Shown: positions 23,575 through 36,522 of the stretch, one piece after another
How the letters are laid out: each line of letters starts with the position of its first letter
Numbering within the stretch: the first letter of the stretch is position 1
Source of the DNA: Bradysia coprophila
Taxonomy: Eukaryota > Arthropoda > Insecta > Diptera > Sciaridae
NCBI RefSeq assembly: GCF_014529535.1
Contig: NW_023503972.1
Coordinates: forward strand, 5,704,001 to 5,768,000
DNA: 64,000 bases
Direction: 5' to 3'
Program-made: the position numbers and the translations under genes
Notes under the pieces: generated by a model
Told to the model about the DNA's origin: nothing
Seen by the model: the letters and a program-made list of their open reading frames with translations, nothing else
Databases searched by the model: none

Positions 23575-24477
23575 TTACGGGATGTTGGCCAAATAGTCCT
23601 TGACCGTCGAAACATCCAAGCGACGAAAACCATTCTGATCACAAATGCCCACCTCAATATTGTCAGCAGTAATTTGACCCTCGAATCCTTCCTTCAACGT
23701 TAAAATGGTTGTGTGCACTGCATCATCCAATTCTAAATCCTTGTTGTAACTGTAAGTGAGAGAACGGGTTGGGTTTCCAGTTAGGGACAAGCGACGACAA
23801 ATTAATTTTCCTCACTCACCGTTTCTCCAAAAACGTTTTCCCGTTGATGGAATTCTTGCCCATTGCAGTTGCCTTCCATGCGAAATACGATCCGGACGGA
23901 TCACACTGGAACAAGTACGGTCTATCGCTGTCCCATCCGCAGATCAACAACGAAACGCCGAATGGTCGTACACCACCCGATTGCGTATACTCTTGCATCA
24001 ACGTTGCAACTCGTTGAACTAGCTGCGCCACTGGTATCGGTTCACGGTAAGTGAGATAATAGTTCTGAGCCATTTTCCGGGCTTGTTTAACAAGTAGGCG
24101 ATAGTCCGGTCCCATGCCCGAGTACACCATACCGATGTGATCGGCAATGCTCTCCACTTTGTGTACACTTTGTTCGTCGTACAAAATGGATTTGTGCTTG
24201 TTTTCGGTGGCCAAAACAACACCATTCGCAGCCATTATACCGACTGATGGTGCGCCTGCCGCAACAGCAGCCAGAGCATATTCGATCTGAACTAACTTTC
24301 CCGAAGGACTGCAAAACAAAGATTTTTTTTTAAATTTGTTTTCGGGTGGATAAATAAGCCGCAAGTCATCACAAAATGAGGTTATGCAGTGTATCAATAG
24401 AGTACAACTTTCGCAAAATTTTGGATAATCACACACCTGAATGTAGTCAAAGAGAAACTGTATCGTTCCGATGCCAT
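23575..24477 (-). CDS. Prosalpha2: Proteasome subunit alpha type-2
   Basis: Structural alpha-ring subunit of the 20S proteasome core. Three exons (24477-24437, 24308-23820, 23749-23575) give exactly 234 residues, the family length. The N-terminus [20 protein letters not shown] with the following QIEYA is the proteasome alpha signature. Other landmarks are [55 protein letters not shown] and [15 protein letters not shown]. Introns are 70 bp and 128 bp with clean splice sites and consistent phase 2. The gene is convergent with nothing; the broken ABCH fragment lies a few hundred bases upstream on the other strand. Confidence 0.96.
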
Positions 24478-24842
24478 CCTCCAATTTTTTAAAGATTTTT
24501 TCGCGTTTTGTGAATTATTCAACCAGCCGAAGAGAAGATGATCAAGCAAAATCAGAAAATCGAATGGAAACACACAACGATGAGATATGTCAAACAATCG
24601 ATGTGCGGATCGTACTAGATTTTCAACCGACAAAATGTTTACGGACTCGGTAGACCCAGGCGATATTTTTAGTTCAAGGCATAGCGCAACTTATTCAAAA
24701 GTTCTTTCCAGATATGAAAACGATCATTTCAGACAACTCGAATTTTGCGTTCCAATCGAGTCACCCGATAGTTCGGTTTTTATTTTAGCTGCATACAGAG
24801 GAAATTACATCATAAGAAGTCTTTTTCATGTCTCGGAGCTGA

Positions 24843-25341
24843 AAAAGAGGGTTTTTCAAATACATTTTCGGATTTTCGACCCATCAAGTGTTAATTTTCT
24901 TGATATACGTGTTCGGCGTAACATGCAACGGAGACATGATCCTGGTCTCCCTCATGACACTGATGTCTGGCATGTGTGGAATGTGCTTTGGATTTGTCAT
25001 TTCGGTATTTTGTGAATTAGAACAACGCGCAGTACCGGTGGCGTTGGGCTCGTTTTATCCATCGCTGTTATTGGGCGGCGTTATATGGCCTCTAGAAGGA
25101 ATGCATTCAATACTGAGGTGATTAATTGCAATCTCCGTTTTGATCATTGAGTAATCAAATGAATTGGATTGCCGTAGGTAATTGCTTACCATTAACACAG
25201 CCCATCGAATCCCTCAGATATATTCTTGCAAGGGGATGGGGATTAGATGAAGCTGGAGTATATATAGGCTTCGCGGTATTATTATCTTGGATCGTATTGT
25301 TTTTGGTCATTGCGTTAGTGATGCTCAAACTTAAACATTGA
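24843..25341 (+). pseudogene. C-terminal fragment of an ABCH-type ABC transporter
   Basis: The frame from 24843 encodes the end of an ABC-2 membrane domain: LIFLIYVFGVTCNGDM, LMSGMCGMCFGFVISV, ALGSFYPSLLLGGVIWPLEG and MHSILR, stopping at TGA 25119-25121. A second block follows after about 60 bp in another phase: NCLPLTQPIESLRYILARGW and the last membrane helix, ending at 25341. The obvious 60-bp intron (donor CTGAG|GTGATT, acceptor CCGTAG|GTAATT) would put a TAA in frame immediately, so the join is frameshifted. No nucleotide-binding domain, Walker motifs or N-terminal membrane segments lie upstream before the Prosalpha2 promoter. It is therefore read as a truncated, frameshifted relic of a subfamily H (insect) half-transporter. 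Confidence 0.65.
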
Positions 25342-26886
25342 CATCGATGACAATATACATTAGGTTGGTCTTTTTCTCAGGCGACAGGTCTATTCAGGAT
25401 GACAAAATGTGTAAAGAAGCTTTTTGAAGAAATAAAGACGTGATGATGTAGTCCTTGCCTAATATTTTTTATCCCGATCGGAGTCACCGTCAATGTGTTC
25501 AGCGTGTCACTGCTTTGATGGTCAACAGAAAACTCAACAGATTTAGAATCAAACCTCTGGAAACAACACTAAAGTTCAGAAGGAAGTTAAAAAAGACAGG
25601 TCGAGAAGTGCATTTCAGTGCGAAATTTCAACTGAAGTTCGCGCCAAATTTTATACGGAAATTACAGCAAGTTCAGTGGGTTTTCCGTGATAACTGCCCC
25701 AGCGATCCTCATATATAACTATGGCTGAGGCATTGCTATACATTCTGTATTTTTAAACTTTTTAGTGTTGTAACACTTACAGTAAATGCACAAAAAACGA
25801 CAGGAAATTTACTTCGAATTTGTGACTTTGTAGGGAGTTTAGAGATCCAATGACTTTGACTTTACGTGTATTCGCACGACAGTGTAAAGACCGGTAAAGA
25901 CTTTTCTGGGCGCTATACCATGATTATCTGGAGCAGCTTCCCATCGATTAAAAATACCAATCATTGCGAGAGTACAAAATGTTCTTCATTTTCAATTTAT
26001 CGACACTCACAACAATTTATTATCGTTGATTGCAGAGCAGATACTGTTTGTAAATATGTCCTTTACATCCAGTTGGTCACTGTTTGTTTGTGCATCGATT
26101 GCATCTGAAAGGAAAGGGGAATTGAGATTTCATTAGTTTCGCTCAATAATGATTCAATATTGATCACAGACTCAAATCCATTGATTCCACATTTATTGAA
26201 GTCACCAACTAAAGTACACAATAGGAAAGAAGTACAGACCTACAGACCAAATTTTTCCAACATTCAAGACTGAAATATTGATTTAGAATCTTTGAGAAAC
26301 TAGAGTAACTGCATTATGTACCGGACCGTAAAAAATTTGAACAATTTGGACTATCTGTTTGTTCAGAGAAACAAAAGCTCTTGTTGCGTTCCATTTCAGC
26401 ATTGAAACTGTTAAACTGTGTGGAACGGTCACCGAATATACTAAACAAATGTTCGCAAGTTTACTAAATTTTGAACCTTGAGGCTTAATTTCCACTTAAA
26501 CATTTTCGTATAAGGGTGCTTCGTGAAGGATTTTTATTGGTTAAAGAACGAGAGAGACGAATTTCCACCAATAGAAATCCTTCATGGTGACTCTCCGGCG
26601 AACATTTTTAAGCGGAAACCAGACTTAGGGGATCACTCGACAAACAATCATCGAGACAACGGTGTCAGGTTAATCCAGAACGCTTTTCAAATTATTTTCA
26701 TCTCAAGCGATTAACAGTCCCAGTCGCAAAGTTCGATGAAAATTTAAGTTTGGAAAATTTTTCCGGAAAATCAATAAAAAATTGGGAAATGTCAAATTTT
26801 CCACAGTAGAAAAGTTTTCCATTCTTTCGCTTTGCAAAAAATCAAAATAGAAAATATTTTTTCTATCCCCAACACCGGAGAAGAAG
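25342..26886. other. Intergenic stretch without a recognised gene
   Basis: AT-rich sequence. At about 25,580-25,720 there are remnants of a dispersed repeat (TTTCAACTGAAGTTCGC, AAATTACAGCAAGTTCAGTG) that also appears near 33,130-33,260 and 33,730-33,900. No supported gene or RNA. Confidence 0.45.
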
Positions 26887-27894
26887 ATGCAGCAATACAA
26901 CAATTCGTTAAATCGCAGTGGCTTTACAGACGATTTAATTTCGGATGGTGCAGCTAACACATTATCCAAAAATAATCGAAGAATGATCTACGACAATAAA
27001 CCAACAATAGAGCCTATAGCAAGTGGACGGAATGCGTTTGCATTCTGGGTTATAGTCATCATCATTTTCGTAATGACCATTGGTAATCTGATTCTCACTA
27101 TGACTATAATCGGAGTCTTGAGATTGGGTAAGGGTATGGAATTCATGGAAATGGTACCAGAGGCGGAGACCATCAAATTCTTTGGTGTTACGGACTTCGA
27201 TCGACTTTACAAGAAAGACGGAATTATCGAAGGATTCGCTGATGTTCCTATGAATATCACAGGTCTGTGTGTGACTTATCCTAGCGGCGGAAGATTTTCT
27301 TTTCGAATTTAAATTTTCTGGTTTGCAGCTGACAACTCGAATGTAGCCATTAACTTCGTGAAGCTGAACGGTCAAACCCACAACAAAATGTTGATGAGCA
27401 AGAATGGCACCGCCTTCAACGAAATAAACCATTTCATTCTGCGGGACCCACAGACAAACGAACCCATTTTCACGACGCACAAACCACATTACAATATGAT
27501 GGGCGCACAGAATTTACATGCCAAGATCATCAGTTCATCACAGATTCGAGCACCCGTTCATGAATCCTTAAGTCTGAACAGTACCAAGGGTAAAATGCTG
27601 TTTCGCGGCTCCGAAGGCGTTAGGATCAATGGCAAAGAGATTTTCATCTCTGCCGATCAGAATTTGGTGTTCAAAGCGCACAACGGATCGATCGTTCTGA
27701 GTGGAGCGGATGGCATAATTGTGGACGTTAAAAATATTCCGATAGTCGGGGAGCATGGTATTAAACTCGACAATAATCAGTTCAAGATTTGCGTTTGTAT
27801 GCCAACGGGGAAACTATTTCGAGTGCCAATAGCTCCGTCGAGCCACGCCATCAAGGGACTGTGCAGTCACACGAAACACGACCCATGCATTTAA
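26887..27894 (+). CDS. Scgbeta: Beta-sarcoglycan
   Basis: Type II membrane glycoprotein of the dystrophin-associated sarcoglycan complex in the muscle plasma membrane. Two exons (26887-27262 and 27329-27894) join in phase 1 across a 66-bp intron and give 313 residues. A single hydrophobic segment (about residues 49-80, FAFWVIVIIIFVMTIGN and on) follows a short cytoplasmic N-terminus. The large extracellular part has repeated beta segments (GTAFNEINHFILRDPQT, FRGSEGVRINGKEIFIS, NLVFKAHNGSIVL) and possible N-glycosylation sites (NIT, NGT, NST, NGS). It ends with the family cysteine cluster CVCMPTGKLF...LC...PC. The donor ACAG|GTCTGT is slightly weak, but the join restores MNIT-ADNSNVAINF. AATAAA is at 28036-28041. 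Beta rather than delta/gamma is chosen from the CVCMPTGKLFRV segment. Confidence 0.92.
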
Positions 27895-28035
27895 ATCTGC
27901 CATTAGCGTCATTGGCATCGAATTGTAGTTGTAGTTTATGGTAGTTGCGATATTGGGTAGAGGAATAGATGATGTTAGCATACTCAAACGGTCTAAAACG
28001 TATATATATATGGATCCTGTCTTCGGTATCAAATC

Positions 28036-28041
28036 AATAAA
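28036..28041 (+). terminator. Polyadenylation signal of beta-sarcoglycan
   Basis: AATAAA about 140 nt after the stop codon. A second AATAAA follows about 15 nt later. Confidence 0.55.
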
Positions 28042-28140
28042 AGAAAATGTACGAAATAAAGAGCGAGTTGTTTCATTCGAAAAATCTTTGCTCTGATCTA
28101 TAATATTACATAGGGTCATGTAGCCAAGGCAATTTAAGTA

Positions 28141-28222
28141 AACATGGGTGTAAGGGGCAACATGGGTGTAAGGGGCAACATGGTTGTAAGGGGCAACATG
28201 GGTGTAAGAGGCAACATGGGTG
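28141..28222. repeat. 18-bp tandem repeat, about 4.6 copies
   Basis: The unit AACATGGGTGTAAGGGGC repeats at 28141, 28159, 28177, 28195 and partly at 28213, with only single substitutions. It lies in the intergenic space after beta-sarcoglycan. A minisatellite of recent origin. Confidence 0.85.
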
Positions 28223-28556
28223 TTATTAGGTTACTGATTGAGATGTGAATCACTAAAAAATGGAAAAATTTGGCAATATCTTTCGGTGAAATTCTAGATG
28301 TGCCTCTGGCGCCATAACAGAAAAGAGAAAACTTTGCTTGCCACCGTCACTCCATGTGTCAAGTTTTCAGCGATAAATGAGAATTTAATTCGCTCTACTC
28401 GAAGAATCTGGTATGGAGGACAAATTTGACTCTGAAGCCGAATTTCAGTGTTCTATGTTGTCTTGGGTACAAGGAGTCGGTAGGATTGTAAGCGTAAATG
28501 CAGTGTGGCTGCAAGATTTATGAATGAAATATTTTAAGATCTCTCGTCGCAATCCA

Positions 28557-28721
28557 TAGGCTGTTATGATGAGAGAGAAGGAAATACAATTTAGACAAGT
28601 TATTTTAACTTGCCTTGAGGGATATGTCAAACATTTATATGAAAATATGCAATGACAAGTACCCCAAGGCAAGTTAAAATTGACTGGTCTTCGGAACTCC
28701 AGCTCTTTTCGTAACAGTCTA
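28557..28721. mobile_element. MITE of the TAGACTGTTATGAT family, copy 2
   Basis: The left end TAGGCTGTTATGATGAGAGA pairs with a right end reading GAACTCC, AGCTCTTTTCGTAACAGTCTA. It shares ACTTGCCTTGAGG / CCCCAAGGCAAGT with the copy at 22,840-23,013. Confidence 0.6.
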
Positions 28722-28833
28722 TTGGATTGCCATAACAGAAAAATTTGGCATTTGATGTTGTTCTGATGACTATCTTCGAGTGTCTAGGCTCAGTAATAAG
28801 GTAGCGCTAATTCTTTCTATACAGAATATCCTT

Positions 28834-29335
28834 ACTGTGTAAGGCTACACAACGACGTATCCGAGATTTCAAATGTTGCAATGCTAGATTTTAAAATTTT
28901 TCATTCATAACTGTTCCTAAACACAACGACGTACGCGAAAATATTCGCCACAACAACACCAAATGCCACATTTTTAAATACAGTATTTCAGCACAACAAG
29001 TATGTGATGGAAATACATCGATGTAGCGTAAATTATGTGTTGTAGCGTAGATATAGTGCAGCGGTAAGCTTTTATGAAAATTTTTAAAATCTCTCGTCAT
29101 ACAGCATTAGAAACTTCGCATACGTCTTTTGTGTAAAGGCACAGTTACCTCCCCACTCAACTGAACTTACATCACAAAATGTACGCCACAATTCAATTTC
29201 GCCGAGGCGTCTCAATTTCGCAGTCGATTTTATGAATGAAATTAAGATAGAGAGAGAGAGAGAGAGAAATTACAGACAAATTTTGACATCTTGGCGAATC
29301 TCTTCGCTTATACGTCGTTGTGTTCAGACACAGTT
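28834..29335. mobile_element. TIR element, about 500 bp, with internal repeats of its own end
   Basis: The left end ACTGTGTAAGGCTACACAAC continues into GACGTAT. The right end reads ATACGTCGTTGTGT, TCAGACACAGT. Internal copies of the end (AACTGTTCCTAAACACAACG near 28,909 and GTGTAAAGGCACAGTTAC near 29,132) suggest two related elements side by side or a composite. A GA microsatellite lies at about 29,250-29,268. Confidence 0.55.
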
Positions 29336-29997
29336 ATTGTTGAAATACTTCGTTTCTTGGAGTTTTCGAACGGCTTTAATTGCTACAACTGCGTGAGGGG
29401 GGAACGCACAGTCGATCAGACACTCCTTTCATCTAGTTATATCAGTTCTAACTGAGAAACTAACAAAAAAGCCTATCTGAACTTCAAGAACATTTAAAAA
29501 TTATTCTTAAAAACGCCTTGGTGTGTGCAATGTCGCTTTTTGGCGAAAAGACTTCTCGAACTTTTAGGGCTTGTCGAAGTTTTAACGGTTCCGTGGATAT
29601 TTTCCGTAAAATGTCACCGACTTTGTGACCGTCTGGAGTGGTGCCTGTTCTTTTAGAAACTTGACAAACCGAACCACTTATTGTGACACCTGAAACAAAG
29701 GACAAACACACAGAACCTGTTTTCCGGCAATGAAATCGTCCTAAATTGTCAAACTTTTTTGATGCAAAATTTATGTCGCGAATTTCATTTCTGGAAAATT
29801 GGATCGAACAGATTTACACTGATGATACCAAGAGGAATTCTACGGCACAGAAAACTCGGATTATATTTTTTCCACTTATCGCTACATACAAATTAGAGAC
29901 AATTTACGACATAAAAGTAATTTCAAATTGAAAATAATTTTGACTTAAAATAAAACGAGCAGAACGGAACCCCAAAGAACGTAGTCGTTCGAATCGT

Positions 29998-31453
<1,456 letters not shown>

Positions 31454-31771
31454 CTTTTTTGTTACGAATATCACAAAATTTCTATTTAGAATTTGTATTG
31501 AAATGACTTGTCGAGGCCGGCCAATGTTCGCAAAGTGTCATGGAAAGCGTTTTTTGTTAGCTGTCAAAAGAAACCGTTCGAAGATGGCGCTGGTTGTAAT
31601 TATGTGAGATGATAAAGAAGTTTATATTCGTCCGTTCTACCTTAACCGACCTGCTCCAGGCTCCAGGCACTTTATTTGAATAATCATTTTCTTGCGTATC
31701 ACTACATCGCGTTCAAAACCACTTGCAGTTAACTACCGGTTTTTGTTTGATTAATTTTTGGGTTCGTCTTA

Positions 31772-32487
31772 GAGGGATTCTTTTGAAAAACAGCCTATCG
31801 AAATCGGACGCATTTTCCAGTTGACTTTTTTATATGTGCCTAGAAAAGTATTCGACCCTAGAAGCTAAAACCACTTTCAAACATCCAAACCACATGCATC
31901 CAAACCACATAAGACCCTATTTGGCCCAAAAGCACATTAAATTACCTGTCAAATGACACCCTACACGACCATGTGCGTTTTGTGTACCTCGAGAAATTTC
32001 AGTAAGAACTGTGTGACGAGGGGTAAACCACTATTTTGTGATTAACATGGTTAATCAGTTAATCTGTTAATCAGAAACATAAGTTTTGTGAATCCAAACG
32101 GTTAATCGGTGATTAAAATTGATTAACCGCTATATTTTACGTTTATTTGTAGTTTTGCGACGATTCCCCCGGTCAAATGTTGGTTAATCAGCAATTCGTC
32201 ATCATGTTAATCACTGGTTAATCATGTTAATCATGTTAATCACGTCAAAAAATAGAGTGGTTTACCCCTCGCTGTGTAAGTCTTCGGTTAAAAACTTTAA
32301 CTGCACATATTTCAGTGTCGATGAATTTTAAACCTAATAAGTCCCTATTCGGCTCAATGGTACTTCGAAGAATTTTTTTGAAAGTGGTTTTGGCTTCTAG
32401 GGTCGAATACCTTTCTAGGCACATATAAAAAAGTCCACTTCAAAATGCGTCCGATTTCGGTAGGCTGTTTTTCAAAAGAATCCCTCC
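31772..32487. mobile_element. TTA-targeting TIR element (PIF/Harbinger-like), 716 bp
   Basis: Long arms of about 110 bp begin GAGGGATTCTTTTGAAAAAC and include CCTATCGAAATCGGACGCAT, TTTTTTATATGTGCCTAG and AGTATTCGACCCTAGAAGC. The right arm is the near-exact reverse complement. TTA flanks both sides (31769-31771, 32488-32490). Three-base TWA duplications are typical of PIF/Harbinger elements. No transposase. Another TIR element is nested at 32,015-32,274. Related ends occur at 21,980, 40,541 and 42,917-43,822. Confidence 0.7.
32015..32274. mobile_element. Nested TIR element with GGTTAATC repeats in its arms
   Basis: The left end GACGAGGGGTAAACCACTAT pairs with AGAGTGGTTTACCCCTCG at the right. 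Both arms are filled with variants of GGTTAATCA and ATGTTAATC. It lies inside the larger TTA-flanked element, so it inserted later. Confidence 0.65.
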
Positions 32488-32577
32488 TTATGCTTAAAAC
32501 TAGAAGATCTTATAAAGTCAAACATTTCCATTGAACTTTGATACATAATTCGAGCGTAAATTCAGTTCATGACTGCT

Positions 32578-32683
32578 AGGAATTTCGCGCCCCGTCATTC
32601 ACAATAATTGACAAAATGACACATTTTGTATAAGGAAAATGTCACTTTGTGGGTTGTTGTGAATGACACGGCGCGAAATTCCT
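32578..32683. mobile_element. 106-bp MITE
   Basis: Left AGGAATTTCGCGCC then CGTCATTCACAA pairs with TTGTGAATGACACGGCGCG and AAATTCCT. Nearly the whole element is the two arms. No target duplication was identified. Confidence 0.65.
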
Positions 32684-34789
32684 CAACACCTTTGAGAACA
32701 CATCGTTGCTCCTCAACGTATTTTCTGTATTCACTTGCTATCTACAAATTGCAGTAGACTACACTGGTTCCCCTGCAGAGCTTTGCAAAGCATTACAGGT
32801 TAATCATCACTTGCTATCTACATTCTACAGAAAATGATTCCAATTAGGTAATGTAAAACGAGAACCAGTACAAAGAACCTCTTTTAGTCTGGAGCCGGTT
32901 CCTACAAACGACTTCAAAGAAGCTAGTCACACCTAGTAAATTGTTTGAAACTACTCCAATAGTATAGCTACATGGAAAACGAGTTATTGGATTCTTGAGT
33001 CGACCGCGACAGAACGTTAACAATAAGAAAAATTGTTTTGTCCGCTGAAATTTCGTATGTTACCGAAGATTACATATGACAAGGCTATGCAGATCGCCAC
33101 TATTTCACTGAGACTTTATCATAAAAAATGTCGGTAAACTTCAACTGCATTTCGGTACCGACAAAATTTCAAATGAACTGAAATAAACTTCAATGGTCAG
33201 AGATCAGGTGTAACCTCCTGAATTGAATTGAATTAATGGCGGTCTGTCTAACCTCCTCATATAAACGACCTTGAGGTTTGATGATGTTTTCCAGTTTTTG
33301 AGGAGTATTGAAGTATTTTTGGTGATCACTCAAATTTTTGACTAATTCTTTAAAAAAAAAGTTCGAATCAAATGCCTGGTAGCAGTTGCCGCCCTACTAC
33401 ATCCGGGTTTCGTATTCCTATTCTTTTTCCAAGTTTCCATCCAATACAATCATCTGATTCGGTTATGTATGACATTACCTTCCCTGTCCCCTACACATTA
33501 ACCTTGGCTGAAATGAGTATTCACGCCATAAGTGTGCCTAAAATTTGAATTTTAAGTGAACGATTCGATGAAAAAGTGAACCAAAAAATACATTTCAACG
33601 CTTCACTGTATGAAAATGACGCTACGTTAAAAAGACCTCCGCACTTTCCATTTTGAATTTCGACCGCACTTACGGCGTGAACTTGGGCTGTCGCAAAAGG
33701 AAAAACATGGCTGCTTTCGGTAAGTCAAACTGCATTTCAATACAAAATTTCAATTGAACTGAAATTGTTCTACAAAATTGTATGAAAATTACAGTACAGT
33801 TCAGTGGATGCGAAATTCATGCACAGCGATCAGGGCCTATTTTAAGGAAATTAAATTTCCAAAAGCGATCGGTGTAACCTCCTCATATACAAACTTGGTT
33901 CTGGGTCAGGTCACTCTAAACGTAAAGTTCCTTATTGAGTTAAATAAAACAACTTGTTTTTTATAAGTTAAATTCTGACTAATAATTTATTTACTTTTTA
34001 CAACTTAATGATTGTTTGTCATCTTAGAGACTTATAATGACTAATTTCCTCTGTTTTCTTCTCTATTTTCTGTTTTAAATTTAATTTCAATTCTTATATT
34101 CAAAAAATTAATTGTTAATTTTTGTTTTTTTACCTAATTCAGTTTTAAATTTGGTGTTTTGTCTTATCTCGCTTTCTAAATTTTTTGTTAATTTGTCTTC
34201 AAAAAAATTCTTTTCATGTTTCCATTATTTTTTTGTCTCTTTTCATTTTTGATTTCTCCATTTATTTTATTAATTCATCTGGTTTTTCTTTCTCATTCGG
34301 TAATTTGACTAGGTTCTGAAGGTATCTGTTCGTTTTTTTTTTAAATTAATTTTAATCGTATTTTATTGATATTATATAAAATGAGCTCGAAAATGAGTTG
34401 TATACAGACGAAATTTTTCCATGTTTTTATTACATACCCTTTCACCAGACGCATAGTACGGAATTTTGTATTTTTTTGAAATTTTCGAGGAAAATGTGGA
34501 AGGAACGACCAGGAAATTTTCTGCCCAAAACTACTAGTATTCTTGATTTGGTGATTCATTATCGTAGTCGAAGTTATAAAGAAAAGCAAAAACTTTCCCA
34601 CAATTATTTTGTTTCTAAAAAAAATCATTTTATTATTATAGTTTCAATGACGTCGTTGTGGCATATGTTTTCGAAAAGTTCCGATTTCAAAATGTGTCTG
34701 TTTTTTTTGGCCATAGAGCTAATCGCCTCTCAAAAATAGTGTAGGCACCCAAATATGTTTAAAAATGACAGCGCCACTATGACATCTCT

Positions 34790-35320
34790 CGAATGTAACT
34801 ATTATGATCTTGACGTGTGGCTTGTTTTCATGTGAGTCAACTTCACTATTATGACATTTACTATGTAATGACATTTGTGAAGTTGCTGCACATTAAAACA
34901 GGCTGCATAGAATAAAGTACTATGATAAATAAAATGTGGCTAATCGATGAAATGTAACCAGATTTTCGAATAATTCTAGCAGTAAATTTGGTCATATTTC
35001 TTTGTAAACCAACTTCACTTCTTGGATGTTTACTAGATTAAAGTTATTTTCACTAGAAAATAGAGCGCAAAGAATAAAGTACTGAAAAGTCATTAACGGC
35101 TAACTGATTGTTATTCCTATAGAAAAATGATGTTTAGAAACTAAGAAGAAATGTAATAGAGCTTTCTCATAATTTTAGTACATTCTGTGACAGACTGTGA
35201 TTTTCATGTGAACCAACTTCATATGGTGACATTTGTTCTGTAATGACAAATGTGAAGTTGGTTCACATGAAAATAAGCCGCACATAATAAGTACTATGAA
35301 AAAAATGTGGCGCCTCTACT
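34790..35320. repeat. Three diverged tandem copies of a ~170-205 bp unit
   Basis: The landmark CAACTTCA occurs near 34,839, 35,011 and 35,215. Each is followed by GACATTT-like words, a GAATAAAGTACT- or AATAAGTACTATGA-type motif and, in copies 1 and 3, AAAATGTGGC. Copy 3 contains an internal hairpin (TTTTCATGTGAACCAACTTC / GAAGTTGGTTCACATGAAAA). Confidence 0.6.
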
Positions 35321-36454
35321 GGCCAACCCACTTGTCCCATGAGGTTATTTTATAAAACACCAAATAAAAATTGTATTTTTTTTGAAATTCAGTTTGACGA
35401 AAAGAGAGCTTCTTTGCAAAGCTAGTGTGAAATTATAGCGAGTTATAAGAAAATATTGTGCGTCTGGTGTATATCGTTCCTGTTTCGTGAAATATATCAA
35501 AAAATCTCTATGGTTCACTTTGACTTGCTTTTATTCTTATTACATTTTGGAATGAGAAAATGAGAATGGAAAAGTTCACCAAAAATGTTTTAAACGTTTA
35601 GATATGACATAATATATACTTACACATTATTACAAAAAACGGTTTCTTTTTTGTCAAAAATTTTCTTTTTAAATGGACAACAATTTTTAAAATTAGGTAA
35701 ATTTCGAATCGGAGTACTAGAAGTACACACAAGTATAAGTCTCATTATTGCTAAGAAATGTCTTTATTTTTACAACAGCAGTGGCTTCACGTTTTTAATT
35801 GGGAAAAAGAGTTTAAGTTTTCACACACATTTGATCGTTTTTTTTAAATTTTTAGTAAAAAAAATCTTCATCACAGATTTGAAAGAAAGATTTCAGATTT
35901 TTGTTTCTTTTATTTGTTTGTTCTTCAAAAATTGCGAAAAGATTTATGTCGTGAGTTATTTTTGATATCTTATGAATTGCTTTTGTTATTTTTTGACTTT
36001 TTATTCACACTTTCATGTTATTCTTCCCTGTTAAATCAAATGTTAACATTTCGAATATGCTCCTCAAAATTTTTGATTTTTAATTTGGCATGGCCTTAAA
36101 ACAGAAATTATTTTATAAGAGACCGTGATTCAGTGTGCATTTCAGTCCTTCATTAAATGACCACCCTATTTCTAGGTTATTTCATCTGTTGACGAAATAA
36201 TTACAAAAGCTTTAAGGTTATGTCTCTGAGAATGCTCTCGTTCGTTTTCGTCTTCGTTTTATTTCACTTTACCAGACTGTCAACTTTTAGGCCGCTCGTT
36301 CTTTACAAGAAAATCTACATTGACAAAAGCTTTATATGTAGCTACAGCTATAGATCATGTTCAAGTAACTGTAAACTAACATAACCTGAAATTGAAACAA
36401 AGTAATTGAGGTTACGTTACGTTTTTGCTAAGTTGGGGTGGTACATACAACAGT

Positions 36455-36522
36455 AGTTGGACACATATGGTTCTTTCATTCATAAATAGTTTATCAATGA
36501 AAGAACAATATGTGCCCAACTT
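36455..36522. repeat. Short hairpin, arms about 26 bp
   Basis: AGTTGGACACATATGGTTCT plus TTCATT pairs with AATGAAAGAACAATATGTGC plus CCAACTT across a loop of about 15 bp. Confidence 0.6.

Noticed and set aside
25118-25177. Normal 60-bp intron in the ABCH fragment
   Set aside because: Splice signals and length look normal, but the join is out of frame and creates an immediate TAA, so a functional gene is not supported.
28141-28222. Possible CRISPR-like array
   Set aside because: The repeats are contiguous without unique spacers, and the genome is eukaryotic. It is a minisatellite.
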